Assembly: GCA_938017975.1 (NCBI GenBank)
Contig: CALIKQ010000005.1
Span: forward strand, 93,429 to 132,314
Reading direction: 5' to 3'
Source: an uncultured Pseudomonadales bacterium
GTDB lineage: Bacteria > Pseudomonadota > Gammaproteobacteria > Pseudomonadales > Azotimanducaceae
DNA: 38,886 bases
Shown here: positions 8,907 through 17,153 of the stretch, piece by piece
Layout of the letters: every line of letters begins with the position of its first letter
Numbering within the stretch: position 1 is the first letter of the stretch
Notes under the pieces: generated by a model
The model's database searches: none
Told to the model about the DNA's origin: nothing
The model's input: only the letters and a program-made list of their open reading frames with translations
Program-made: the position numbers and the translations under genes

Positions 8907-10184
8907 TCATGGGTATACCATAGTTTGCCCATCGTTACTTAGCAACGTCAGTCGGTTAGTCTCAGCAGGTTCGGTACGACCGATAATTTGGGCTCGAATA
9001 CTAAACGAATTGGCAATCGCAATGGCCTCATCTGCAAGGTGAGCGGGAAGATAAACTTCCATACGATGTCCCATATTGAAAACCTGATGCATTTCTCGCG
9101 TATCGGTTCCTGACGCATGTTGAATCGCTCTGAAAATCGGCGGCGCGGAAAACAAACGGTCCTTGATAAAGTGAACGCCCTGCCCAAATCTCAGGCACTT
9201 GGTTTGAGCTCCTCCTGAACAATGAATAATGCCGGAAAGGGCAGAGCTCATCTCATGAATCAGCTGCTTGATCACAGGTGCATACGTTCGTGTCGGGCTC
9301 AGCAGTCCCTCACCAATGGTCATCGATTCCATGTCCGGCAAGGGGTCACCTAAGCGATACGGCCCGCAGTAGGCGAGATCGCTTGGGGTTGCTGGATCAA
9401 AAGTCTCTGGATAACGTTCGGCATAATAAGAGCTTAAAAGGTCATGCCGGGCGCTGGTGAGTCCGTTGCTGCCGATGCCGCTATTGGGTGCTGTTTCGTA
9501 ATGGCTTTGTCCGTCCGACGCGAGGCCAACAATGACCATGCCCGGGACAATGTTATTTCGGATGATGTTTTTGCGAGGCATTCGAACAACTGCGTTACTG
9601 TCGACGGTCAATGTGCCGGTTAAATCGCCAACATCTGCGGTTTCACCGCCGCCCGGAATTAGGTCGATGCCGAGATCTCGCATTGATTGAATGAAGGATT
9701 CACTGCCCTCAATAAGGGCTTTGATGACTTCGCCTGGGCAGTTGCGTGCATTCCGGTTGATGGTGTTGGATATTAAGATGTGATCGACTGCGCCAACACA
9801 AATGAGATCATCAATGTTCATCACGATGCTGTCTTGAGAAATACCCTTGAAAACATCGGTTTCACCGGTTTCTCGATAATGAAGGTAGGCCAAAATGGAT
9901 TTGGTGCCACTGCCATCGGCATGGATTACATTGCAGTAGTCCTGATGTCCGCCCAAGACATCTGATGCGACTTTGCAGAAACTGCCTGGGAACAAGCCGG
10001 GGTCTAGCTGATCTACCACATTGTGGACGTCTTGTTTTTCTGCGCTCACACCACGCGCAGTGTATCTAGGTGATGCGACCTTAGAATGTTCAGATTTGTT
10101 CAAAAAATCGACCCCGAAAGTTGTGGATTTTGCAGTTTGGCTCTGTGCCAGTATAGCGTTTAAAGCGCATACGCGCCTCGTCAT
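8907..10184 (-). CDS. purM: Phosphoribosylformylglycinamidine cyclo-ligase (AIR synthase), long Bacteroidota-like form
   Basis: A PurM/AIR synthase homologue converting FGAM to AIR with ATP in purine synthesis. Readable motifs include [76 protein letters not shown] and [12 protein letters not shown]. These match my memory of the roughly 390-residue PurM of Bacteroidota better than the roughly 345-residue enterobacterial PurM, and no purN follows. It may therefore be transferred or a second copy. Start is uncertain. ATG 10184 gives 425 residues with only a weak ribosome site. TTG 10103, with GGGG eight bases upstream, gives 398 residues and fits the family N-terminus better. It is divergent from hisH. 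PurM belongs to the same fold superfamily as SelD and HypE, but the motifs are AIR-synthase-like. Confidence 0.85.
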   Translation of the reverse strand: MTRRVCALNAILAQSQTAKSTTFGVDFLNKSEHSKVASPRYTARGVSAEKQDVHNVVDQLDPGLFPGSFCKVASDVLGGHQDYCNVIHADGSGTKSILAYLHYRETGETDVFKGISQDSIVMNIDDLICVGAVDHILISNTINRNARNCPGEVIKALIEGSESFIQSMRDLGIDLIPGGGETADVGDLTGTLTVDSNAVVRMPRKNIIRNNIVPGMVIVGLASDGQSHYETAPNSGIGSNGLTSARHDLLSSYYAERYPETFDPATPSDLAYCGPYRLGDPLPDMESMTIGEGLLSPTRTYAPVIKQLIHEMSSALSGIIHCSGGAQTKCLRFGQGVHFIKDRLFSAPPIFRAIQHASGTDTREMHQVFNMGHRMEVYLPAHLADEAIAIANSFSIRAQIIGRTEPAETNRLTLLSNDGQTMVYP

Positions 10185-10281
10185 TGGCAGACTCGCCTTG
10201 ATTTTTCCAATTATTTTCCGTCCGCAAACTGGATAAGATACGCAAGGCCGCCGGAGTCCCCCTTAGGGCGTCGATTGCCAG

Positions 10282-10306
10282 TATAATAAGCGCTCGGATA
10301 AAGGAG
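10282..10306 (+). promoter_or_regulatory. Candidate -10 box and ribosome site of hisHF
   Basis: TATAAT at 10282-10287 is a perfect -10 hexamer about 25 bases before the GTG start of hisH, and AAGGAG lies six bases before that GTG. No good -35 hexamer stands at the normal spacing, so the promoter may be weak or need an activator. The divergent PurM gene probably has its own promoter in the same intergenic stretch. Confidence 0.4.
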
Positions 10307-10312
10307 TGCATC

Positions 10313-10945
10313 GTGGGCCAGTCGGTCATCATCGTTGATTATGAAGCGGGAAACCTTGGTAGTGTTTATCGCGCTTGTGAGGCCGTTGGCTTGAATGCTC
10401 GTGTGTCCAGCGATCCAAGCGTAATCGCCGGTGCGGACCGAGTTATTTTCCCTGGAGTGGGTACTGCTGAGTCCGCCATGGTCACATTGAATCGCTTGGG
10501 GCTAGATGAAGCGCTTTTAAAGTTCGCTCAATCAGATCGTCCGCTTCTAGGTATTTGTTTGGGATTGCAGATTTTATTGGATCACACTGAAGAGGGTGAT
10601 CGCAGGTGCTTGGGTCTTATTCCGGGACAATGCCGTCGTTTCGACTTTGAAGAGGTTGAATTGAAAGTTCCGCAAATTGGCTGGAATGCGGTACAACCGT
10701 GTCAAGATCATTCGATCCAAAAAGGAATTCCAAGCGGAGCTGAGTTTTATTTCGTGCACGGCTATTACGCAGCTCCAACGGAGGCGTCCCATGTGATCGC
10801 TCATACCACGTATGGGGATCGTACCTTCGCCAGCGTGATTGGTCGGGATAATCTGTTTGCAACCCAATTTCATCTCGAGAAGAGCGGCCGGTTTGGCCTT
10901 GAACTGTTGGCCGCTTTTGGTGGCTGGGATGGTGTTGGATGTTGA
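10313..10945 (+). CDS. hisH: Imidazole glycerol phosphate synthase, glutaminase subunit HisH
   Basis: A class I glutamine amidotransferase that supplies ammonia to HisF in histidine synthesis. The 210-residue protein has the nucleophile C82 in GICLGLQ, the oxyanion strand FPGVGTAESAM near 46-56, and H187 and E189 in QFHLEKSG, completing a Cys-His-Glu triad. Most family members I recall read HPE here, whereas this one reads HLE. It starts at GTG 10313 with AAGGAG six bases upstream. The gene overlaps hisF by seven bases (hisF ATG at 10939), which supports translational coupling. Other his genes are absent from the window. Confidence 0.93.
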   Translation: MGQSVIIVDYEAGNLGSVYRACEAVGLNARVSSDPSVIAGADRVIFPGVGTAESAMVTLNRLGLDEALLKFAQSDRPLLGICLGLQILLDHTEEGDRRCLGLIPGQCRRFDFEEVELKVPQIGWNAVQPCQDHSIQKGIPSGAEFYFVHGYYAAPTEASHVIAHTTYGDRTFASVIGRDNLFATQFHLEKSGRFGLELLAAFGGWDGVGC

Positions 10946-11718
10946 GTAAACGAGTGGTCGCTTGTTTGGATGTGAAAGATGGTCAATTGGCAAAAAGTAT
11001 AAAGTTTGTAGATACGAAAACCATTGGGGATCCAGTGGCAAAAGCTCGGCAGTACTACCAGGAAGGTCTAGACGAACTTGTTTTTTACGATATTACCGCG
11101 TCAAGCGAAAACCGAAATATCATGCTCGATGTTGTTTCAAACGTTGCGCGAGAGATTTTTATTCCTTTTTCTGTGGGAGGAGGTATTCGAACGCTTGAGG
11201 ATGCTGATGCGTTGCTTAAAGCGGGCGCTGAGAAAATCAATGTGAATTCGGCTGCAGTCTTGCGGCCGATGCTGATTAAAGAATGTGCCCAAGCCATTGG
11301 CGCTCAAAATACGGTTTTGTCGATGGATGTTAAGAAGTTGGAGCCTAATACGGCCTGTCCAAGTGGTTATGAAGTGGTGATCAATGGTGGCCGCAGAGCC
11401 ATGGGGCTGGATGCGATCCAGTGGGCGAAGCAAGGCTGTGCTCTTGGTGCAGGAGAAATCGTTGTGAACTCGATCGATGCCGACGGGACAAAGGAGGGTT
11501 ACGAAATCAATCTGACGCGGGCGGTCTCAGAAGCGGTGCCTGTGCCCGTGGTCGCATCAGGCGGCGCGGGAACGCCAGCTCATCTTGCTCAAGTGTTAAC
11601 CGAAGGCAAAGCAGATGCGGCACTGGTGGCATCCATGGTTCATTATAATCACTTCACCATTAACGAGATTAAGACCTATTTGACTCAGCAGGGTGTTAAG
11701 GTAAGAACGCTTTTTTAA
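10939..11718 (+). CDS. hisF: Imidazole glycerol phosphate synthase, cyclase subunit HisF
   Basis: A 259-residue TIM barrel that turns PRFAR plus ammonia into imidazole glycerol phosphate and AICAR. Both catalytic aspartates are present: D11 in ACLDVKDG and D130 in LSMDVKK, by alignment with Thermotoga HisF from memory. The phosphate-binding stretches [11 protein letters not shown] and [10 protein letters not shown] are also clear. The N-terminal part ([13 protein letters not shown]) differs from the common proteobacterial VVKGVKF form, so this is a somewhat divergent branch. Overlap with hisH means they form the usual heterodimer. AICAR released here feeds into purine synthesis, to which the divergent PurM homologue also belongs. 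Confidence 0.93.
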   Translation: MLSKRVVACLDVKDGQLAKSIKFVDTKTIGDPVAKARQYYQEGLDELVFYDITASSENRNIMLDVVSNVAREIFIPFSVGGGIRTLEDADALLKAGAEKINVNSAAVLRPMLIKECAQAIGAQNTVLSMDVKKLEPNTACPSGYEVVINGGRRAMGLDAIQWAKQGCALGAGEIVVNSIDADGTKEGYEINLTRAVSEAVPVPVVASGGAGTPAHLAQVLTEGKADAALVASMVHYNHFTINEIKTYLTQQGVKVRTLF

Positions 11719-11728
11719 GTGTATTGAT

Positions 11729-11944
11729 GTGGGTTTTAGAGTGTCCGACCGAGAAAAAATTGCAGAATTAGAGATGAAGTTGGCTTTTCAGGAAGACCAA
11801 TTACAAAAAATGGAAGAGGCGGTTTTGATCCAGCAAAGACAGATTCTAGCGCTGGAAGACAGCATTCGACTGCTGTCTGACCAGCTCAAACAGCTCAATC
11901 AGAGCGATGCTAAAAGTCCGGAAGGTCCGCCGCCACATTACTAA
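11729..11944 (+). CDS. slyX: SlyX-family protein
   Basis: A small (71 residues) coiled-coil protein of unknown function. The pattern AELEMKLAFQEDQLQKMEE near 15-33 and the ending PPPHY are hallmarks of SlyX. Nearly the whole chain before the proline-rich tail is predicted coiled coil by heptad reading. The start is uncertain: GTG 11729, or GTG 11741, which gives a first residue run MSDREKIAELE closer to typical SlyX. Neither has a strong ribosome site. It follows hisF by 10 to 22 bases and is probably in the same transcript. Confidence 0.85.
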   Translation: MGFRVSDREKIAELEMKLAFQEDQLQKMEEAVLIQQRQILALEDSIRLLSDQLKQLNQSDAKSPEGPPPHY

Positions 11945-11955
11945 TACGATCAAAA

Positions 11956-11987
11956 CCTCTGAGAGAGGAGATTGCTGAAGCAGCAAT
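11956..11987 (+). repeat. Two small tandem hairpins before the oxidoreductase gene
   Basis: CCTCT-GAG-AGAGG (11956-11968) is followed two bases later by ATTGCTG-AAG-CAGCAAT (11971-11987). Both have perfect arms and three-base loops. There is no T run, so they do not look like a terminator. They lie 28 bases before the ATG at 12015, in the probable 5' untranslated region. Confidence 0.4.
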
Positions 11988-12014
11988 ATATCTGGTGAAG
12001 GCTGGGAGAAGTGA

Positions 12015-12980
12015 ATGAAAGCGATTGTTGTCAATGAGTCCCAAGAACTGATTTGGACCGAAACGGAAATCGGACAGCCGGGCCCCAACGAAATTTTGAT
12101 CGATGTGAGGGCGTCGGCGGTTAATCGCGCTGATTTGATGCAGCGACGGGGACTGTATCCGCCCCCGCAGGGTGCATCTCAAATTATGGGATTAGAGTGC
12201 GCGGGCATCGTCTTGTCGGTTGGCAGCGCGGTGAGTCGTCACACGCCTGGTGATTCGGTGTGTGCATTGTTAGCCGGCGGCGGCTATGCCGAACAGGTCC
12301 TCGTTGATGAGGGAAGTGCGATTTCGATACCCGAGGGGATCGATTATGAGTCGGCTGCAGCGCTGCCTGAGGTTTTTGCGACGGCATGGTTAAACCTTTT
12401 CATTGAAGCGGGACTGCAGCCTGGCGAGCGTGTGGTTCTGCACGCGGGCGCCAGTGGTGTTGGTACAGCGGGAATACAGCTTTGTCGGGCTTTTGGAGCG
12501 GAGTGTTTTGTGACCGCAGGAGGCTCAAACAAAATTCAGGCCTGCCTGGACCTTGGTGCAGCGGGCGGACACGACCGACGCAGCGGCAGTTTTTTGGCAG
12601 GACTGAACGCGCTCTGGCCCGATGGTGCTGACGTCATTCTTGATCCGGTGGGTGGTCAATACCTGTCTGACAACCTTGATGCCCTTAGACTGAATGGCCG
12701 ATTAGTACTCATTGGTTTAATGGGCGGCGCGGCCAGTGAAATCAATCTTGCAAAGTTGATGATGAAAAGGCTCAAGGTGGTAGGGTCGACCCTTCGCACG
12801 CGTTCCCTCTCAGAAAAAACATCGGTGATGGCCGAGTTGGAACAATATGTATGGCCTAAGATCTCGCAAGGCGAGATCAAGCCCATAATCCATGAGATCT
12901 TTCCTATGGATCGGGCGGAAGAAGCTCAAGCATTGGTGGCCTCGGATGTGACGATCGGCAAGGTGATACTGAAGGTGTAA
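12015..12980 (+). CDS. NAD(P)H-dependent quinone oxidoreductase (PIG3-type MDR)
   Basis: A 321-residue medium-chain dehydrogenase/reductase of the zinc-free quinone oxidoreductase group, likely reducing quinones or enones with NADPH. The N-terminal GroES-like domain includes SAVNRADLMQRRGLYPPP and MGLECAGIV, typical of the TP53I3/PIG3 branch. The Rossmann fold has HAGASGVGTAGIQL near 140-153. No structural zinc cysteine cluster is seen, as expected for this group. The start ATG is preceded by GGGAG. It follows slyX by 70 bases. The physiological substrate cannot be told. Confidence 0.88.
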   Translation: MKAIVVNESQELIWTETEIGQPGPNEILIDVRASAVNRADLMQRRGLYPPPQGASQIMGLECAGIVLSVGSAVSRHTPGDSVCALLAGGGYAEQVLVDEGSAISIPEGIDYESAAALPEVFATAWLNLFIEAGLQPGERVVLHAGASGVGTAGIQLCRAFGAECFVTAGGSNKIQACLDLGAAGGHDRRSGSFLAGLNALWPDGADVILDPVGGQYLSDNLDALRLNGRLVLIGLMGGAASEINLAKLMMKRLKVVGSTLRTRSLSEKTSVMAELEQYVWPKISQGEIKPIIHEIFPMDRAEEAQALVASDVTIGKVILKV

Positions 12981-13092
12981 AGTGTCTAAAAGCTGCCGAT
13001 CTCAGCCATTAGGCTGCTAAAGACAACCATGCGGCTAGTATAGTCTCAGAAAAGCAAGCGCAGAAGAGGATTGCTGAATTGCAGGCGCCAGA

Positions 13093-13118
13093 AAACCAGC
13101 CATCGAGATGGCTGGTTT
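13093..13118 (-). terminator. Hairpin terminator of the cold-shock gene
   Basis: A perfect 12-base inverted repeat (AAACCAGCCATC and GATGGCTGGTTT with GA between) lies 45 bases past the cold-shock stop. Read on the - strand it is followed by TTTTC, which fits an intrinsic terminator. It may also stop transcripts of the oxidoreductase gene from the other side, although the T run on that side is short. Confidence 0.65.
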
Positions 13119-13162
13119 AGGATTGTAGCGGCGTGACGTGCCGAGCGATAACCGTGATGCGG

Positions 13163-13372
13163 CTAAACCTCAGCGACATCCTCTGCTTGAAACCCTTTTT
13201 CCGTTTCTGAGATCACGAACTCAACGCTTGCGCCTTGTTTTAGTGTTCGAAAACCCTCGCCCCGGATCGAGCGAAAATGTACAAAAACGTCCTCACCGGA
13301 TTCGCGTTCAATGAAACCAAAGCCCTTGGAATCATTAAACCACTTAACCGTCCCCATTTGTCTGTCTGACAT
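13163..13372 (-). CDS. Cold-shock-domain protein (CspA family)
   Basis: A 69-residue single OB-fold nucleic-acid-binding protein. RNP1 is KGFGFI and RNP2 is VFVHF, with the usual start [15 protein letters not shown]. Such proteins act as RNA chaperones. The ending QAEDVAEV is normal for the family. TAGGAAAG stands just before the ATG. It lies between valS and a strong hairpin and is probably a single-gene unit with its own promoter. Whether it is cold-induced cannot be told. Confidence 0.92.
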   Translation of the reverse strand: MSDRQMGTVKWFNDSKGFGFIERESGEDVFVHFRSIRGEGFRTLKQGASVEFVISETEKGFQAEDVAEV

Positions 13373-13455
13373 CTTTCCTACCTCTTATTGTACTTAGCGC
13401 ATCTCTACGCTCGGGAATAATTAATGCACAGACGAAGCAGCTTGTCCAAGTATTT

Positions 13456-13485
13456 TTTTGAATGATTATCAATAATCATTCAAAA
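13456..13485. repeat. AT-rich 14-base inverted repeat between valS and csp
   Basis: TTTTGAATGATTAT and ATAATCATTCAAAA are perfect arms with CA between them. The T runs lie inside the arms, not after the hairpin, so it is a poor intrinsic terminator for valS, which ends at 13502. It sits about 85-113 bases upstream of the cold-shock start and could be a regulator site. GATAATCATT on the - strand recalls half of a Fur box, but the spacing does not fit the consensus. Confidence 0.45.
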
Positions 13486-13501
13486 TGAGCGTGAATCAGC
13501 G

Positions 13502-16258
13502 CTAAATCGCCGCGACCCGATGCTTTTGGGCTTCAAAATCAGTCTTTTGCTTTTGGTAGCCAGCAATTTTAGCGCGTTCTTTTTCAACGACCTCTTGCGG
13601 TGCGTTGGCGATGAAGGACGGGTTGGATAGTTTACCGTTAACGCGCTGGATCTCCTTTTCAAGTTTCGTAAGCTCTTTATTCAGGCGCTCAAGCTCAGCT
13701 GACTTGTCGATGAGTCCAGCGAGCGGAACCAATATTTTGAGCGTGCCAACAATTTGAATCGCAGAAGGCGGAGGTTCAACATTCGCTTCGATCCAGTTCA
13801 TGGCTTCGGGTTTCGCAAGCGCATCGAGCAAAAGTGCATGCTGCTTCTGTCGTCGATGGTCTTCAGCATCGCCGGCTTGCAGTAAAATAGTGATGCGTTT
13901 GCTTGGGGCGATATCTTGCTCGCCGCGAATGTTCCGAACAGCGCCAACAAATGCTTTGACCCACTCTATGTCAGCGCTCGCCGGATCTGAAACCGAATCC
14001 GATTCGATCGAGCCTGGATACGCAGCAATCATGATGGAGGGCCCGTTTCTAAAGTTTTTGGGCAATTTTTGCCACAGTGCTTCAGTGATGAAGGGGATCA
14101 AAGGATGAGCAAGCCTCAAAATTGACTCGAGGGTCTCGAGAAGACAATGCTGCGTGCCGGACTTTTGAGCATCGGTACAATCGCTAGAAGATAAAATGGG
14201 TTTACACAACTCTAAGTACCAATCACAGAATTCGTCCCAGATAAATTCATAAATATGTTTTGCCGCAAGATCAAAGCGATGATCGTCAAAGGCTAGGTTG
14301 ACCTTGTTGCTTGTTTCCTGAAATTGTCTTCGAATCCATTGATCAGCGGTTGATTCTTCACGATCGGAGACGTTCACCAAAACTTCGGTGTTCACAGCAA
14401 CAAAGTTGGCGGCATTCCAGAGTTTGTTGCAAAAGTTGCGATACCCGTCCACGCGCTTTAGGTCGAATCGCATAGACCGGGCGCTGGTTGCTATCGCGCA
14501 GAAAGTAAAGCGCAGCGCATCGGTGCCATGGGCCTCGATACCCTCTGGATATTCTTTCCTGGTCGAGCGCTCAATTCGGTCTTTTTGCCGTGCCTGCAAC
14601 AATTTGTCCGTTCGTTTTTTGACAAGCGCTTCTGCAGAGATTCCATCAATGATATCCATTGGATCAAGGCCATTGCCTTTTGATTTGGACATTTTCTGAC
14701 CTTCAGCATCGGTAACAAGCCCGTGGATGTAGACCTTCTCGAAAGGCACTTCATTCATGAATTTCAGCGTCATCATGATCATTCGAGACACCCAAAAACT
14801 GATGATATCGTGGCCGGTGACCATGAGGCTGGTTGAGTGAAAAGTTCTGAGTGACTCGGTCTCATCGGGCCAGCCGAGGGTGGAAAATGTCCACAGTGCA
14901 GAGGAAAACCAGGTGTCGAGGACATCGTCATCCTGCCGCAGCACGGTTGTCTCTGATAGACCGTTTTGCGCCCTTATCTCGGCTTCGTTTCGGCCCACGT
15001 ATATGGCACCCGTCTCGTCATACCAAGCGGGGATTCTATGGCCCCACCATTGTTGTCGGGAGATGCACCAATCCTTTAAATCGCGCATCCACGCGAAATA
15101 AATATTCTCAGCCTGTTGTGGGATAAAGCTTATCGCGCCGCTTTCCACAGCCTCGATGGCGGGTTCGGCCAGTGGACCAACACGAACGAACCATTGGTCG
15201 CTTAATAATGGCTCTACAATGACGCCGGATTTTTCTCCACGAGGCACCATCAACGTGTGGTCCTCCACCTTAGCCAAACAGCCCGCGGCTTCAAGATCTT
15301 CAACCAGGCGTTTCCGAGCCTCGAAGCGGTCAAGTCCTTGATACGCGCTCGGTGCGCTGTCGCAAATGGTTCCGTCAGGGTTCATCATCTCGTGCAGCGG
15401 TAAATCATGCCGCTGGCCAACCTCATAATCATTAAAGTCGTGGGCTGGAGTGATTTTGACGCAGCCTGTTCCAAATTCGGGGTCTACGTAATGATCAGCG
15501 ATGATCGGGATGACGCGATCGGTTAAGGGAAGCGTCACCGTGGCTCCGATGAGGTGCTGATAGCGCGAGTCGTCAGGGTGGACTGCAACTGCCGCATCGC
15601 CGAGCATGGTTTCGGGGCGCGTTGTGGCGACTTCAAGATAAACGTCGGGTTGATCCACTAAGGGATACTTCAAATGCCACAAAAAACCTTTCTCTTCTTC
15701 AGAAATGACCTCGAGATCAGAGATCGATGTCTGTAACTTAGGGTCCCAATTTACGAGCCGCTTGCCTCGATAGATTAAGCCCTCCTCATACAATCGGGTA
15801 AAGACTTCAATCACCGCCTGAGACAATCCTTCATCAAGGGTAAAACGCTCAGTATCCCAATGTAGTGAGGCGCCCATTCGGCGTAATTGTTGATTAATTT
15901 GACCGCCTGACTCGTCTTTCCATCGAAAAGCACGATCGATAAAACCATCTCGTCCGAGTTCCATGGGTGTGGTGTTCTCGAGAGCGAGCTGCTCGGCTAC
16001 GATCATTTGGGTGGATATGCCGGCGTGGTCCGTGCCCATTTGCCATAGGGTATTAGCGCCTTGCATGCGTTTTCGGCGAATGATGGCATCGACCAGACTG
16101 TGCTGAAACGCGTGACCCATATGCAATGTGCCAGTAACGTTCGGTGGGGGGATAGCAATCGAAAATGCTGGTCCTTGACCCGACGGGGCAAAATAGCCAG
16201 CAGCTTCCCAAGTTTGGTACCAATGTTGCTCGATGTTCTTTGGGTCGTACTTTTCCAT
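13502..16258 (-). CDS. valS: Valyl-tRNA synthetase
   Basis: A class I aminoacyl-tRNA synthetase of 918 residues charging tRNA-Val. The HIGH motif is HMGH at 46-49 (PPPNVTGTLHMGHAFQHS) and the KMSKS motif is in GQKMSKSKGNGLDP near 545. The CP1 editing domain lies between them, with TTRPETMLGDAAVAVHPDD. The C-terminal arm, about 855-915, is a coiled coil (SAELERLNKELTKLEKEIQR). Length is normal, slightly shorter than E. coli ValS. ATG 16258 begins the usual MEKYDPKNIE. It follows the small unknown gene and holC on the same strand, and holC-valS is a common gammaproteobacterial pairing. Confidence 0.97.
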   Translation of the reverse strand: MEKYDPKNIEQHWYQTWEAAGYFAPSGQGPAFSIAIPPPNVTGTLHMGHAFQHSLVDAIIRRKRMQGANTLWQMGTDHAGISTQMIVAEQLALENTTPMELGRDGFIDRAFRWKDESGGQINQQLRRMGASLHWDTERFTLDEGLSQAVIEVFTRLYEEGLIYRGKRLVNWDPKLQTSISDLEVISEEEKGFLWHLKYPLVDQPDVYLEVATTRPETMLGDAAVAVHPDDSRYQHLIGATVTLPLTDRVIPIIADHYVDPEFGTGCVKITPAHDFNDYEVGQRHDLPLHEMMNPDGTICDSAPSAYQGLDRFEARKRLVEDLEAAGCLAKVEDHTLMVPRGEKSGVIVEPLLSDQWFVRVGPLAEPAIEAVESGAISFIPQQAENIYFAWMRDLKDWCISRQQWWGHRIPAWYDETGAIYVGRNEAEIRAQNGLSETTVLRQDDDVLDTWFSSALWTFSTLGWPDETESLRTFHSTSLMVTGHDIISFWVSRMIMMTLKFMNEVPFEKVYIHGLVTDAEGQKMSKSKGNGLDPMDIIDGISAEALVKKRTDKLLQARQKDRIERSTRKEYPEGIEAHGTDALRFTFCAIATSARSMRFDLKRVDGYRNFCNKLWNAANFVAVNTEVLVNVSDREESTADQWIRRQFQETSNKVNLAFDDHRFDLAAKHIYEFIWDEFCDWYLELCKPILSSSDCTDAQKSGTQHCLLETLESILRLAHPLIPFITEALWQKLPKNFRNGPSIMIAAYPGSIESDSVSDPASADIEWVKAFVGAVRNIRGEQDIAPSKRITILLQAGDAEDHRRQKQHALLLDALAKPEAMNWIEANVEPPPSAIQIVGTLKILVPLAGLIDKSAELERLNKELTKLEKEIQRVNGKLSNPSFIANAPQEVVEKERAKIAGYQKQKTDFEAQKHRVAAI

Positions 16259-16302
16259 GCGGCGATCTAAATTAAAAGGCTGGAGTATACACGGGGCTTG
16301 GC

Positions 16303-16734
16303 CTAAAGGTCTCGGTCTTCAGAATCAGGGGCCTTGGTGTTTAGCAATTGCCTGATATCGGTTAAATCCCTCAAGAGTGTCTGAACATCAATGGCATTAA
16401 TTTTGCGCGTCCCCACAGGCAATTCTTGGCCTTGTTCGGCGGCGGTCAGACTCGGCTTTTGGTCCGCTTCTTTGATTGCTTGCAGTTTGGAATGACTGCT
16501 AGAGGGGTCGTTATTGAAAAAGTTTTGATCAAAAAATAAATCGAGGGTATCAGGATCATAATTGGGTTCAGGGGGATGTGTATCTTTTGAAAGTGTTTTT
16601 TTTGGGCGGCCTTTGCGGGTCCTTGGAGCTTGGTTTTGTTCGGGTTGTGGAACATCGTCATCCAACAAGGACATCTGGTCAGTGCGGCGAAGCGTCTTGC
16701 GCTTTTTGTTGAGATTTGGCTTGCAGGGGGTCAT
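16303..16734 (-). CDS. Unknown small charged protein between holC and valS
   Basis: A 143-residue protein I do not recognise. Residues 1-75 are low-complexity, rich in K, P, D and N (TRKGRPKKTLSKDTHPP), and probably disordered. The last 40 residues (INAIDVQTLLRDLTDIRQLL) look like an amphipathic helix and could be a contact site. Its ATG overlaps the holC stop by four bases (ATGA at 16734-16731), which supports it as a real, translationally coupled gene. A second Met at residue 21 (MSLLDDD) is an alternative start. No signal peptide or membrane segment is visible. Its place suggests a role with the polymerase chi subunit or simple operon membership; neither is shown. Confidence 0.72.
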   Translation of the reverse strand: MTPCKPNLNKKRKTLRRTDQMSLLDDDVPQPEQNQAPRTRKGRPKKTLSKDTHPPEPNYDPDTLDLFFDQNFFNNDPSSSHSKLQAIKEADQKPSLTAAEQGQELPVGTRKINAIDVQTLLRDLTDIRQLLNTKAPDSEDRDL

Positions 16735-17153
16735 TGCTTCCCCATTTTATGGTAGTTGAGGGGGTAGCCTCGCTCTTTATAAAATTTGAAGGACTCTCTG
16801 GCCGCATTTCGGCGTTCGGCTTCTTTCGGAACGATTTCAGCAACTCGTTTAAAACGACTAAAAAAATCGGGGATAGAAGCGCTGAGGTTGATCAGTACAT
16901 CTTGATGCAAAGTGGGGTCAGCTTGATGACATATTTGAATGGGCGCAGAGAGGACCGGGCCGTAACGCTCGTGAGGAATGAAACTCTCTGGTTTAAAGGT
17001 CCATAATAAGTCATCGAGCGATGCTGCCTCTTCACTCGATGCCGTGTGCACGTGAATCTTGTGTTTCAGCCGATAAACCTTTTCGATCAAGCGGCAGGCG
17101 AAAAGGAGCGCTGACTCACTCGATTCTATTTGATAAAAGTCGACTTGGGTCAA
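16731..17153 (-). CDS. holC: DNA polymerase III chi subunit
   Basis: The chi subunit of the clamp-loader complex, which contacts SSB. 140 residues when started at TTG 17153. The N-terminus TQVDFYQIESSES matches family members beginning MTQVDFY. Later, LIEKVYRLKHKIHVHT, LDDLLWTFKPESFIPHE and VLINLSASIPDFFSRF are typical of HolC. The open frame runs on to 17237, but that part lies inside pepA. TTG 17153 overlaps the pepA stop by four bases (TTGA) and has AAGAGG about ten bases upstream. The rare start may keep expression low. pepA-holC-valS is a common gene order. Confidence 0.9.
   Translation of the reverse strand: MTQVDFYQIESSESALLFACRLIEKVYRLKHKIHVHTASSEEAASLDDLLWTFKPESFIPHERYGPVLSAPIQICHQADPTLHQDVLINLSASIPDFFSRFKRVAEIVPKEAERRNAARESFKFYKERGYPLNYHKMGKQ

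Noticed and set aside
10574-11041. A 155-residue - strand frame across hisH and hisF
   Set aside because: Shadow of two clear genes; the composition is that of reverse-frame translation.
11417-11424. HisF Q161 as a lost catalytic acid
   Set aside because: Counting along Thermotoga HisF from memory places the catalytic Asp130 at LSMDVKK, which is kept here. Q161 is not a catalytic position.
13456-13485. Fur box upstream of the cold-shock gene
   Set aside because: Half of the consensus fits, but the spacing between half sites is wrong; kept only as an inverted repeat.
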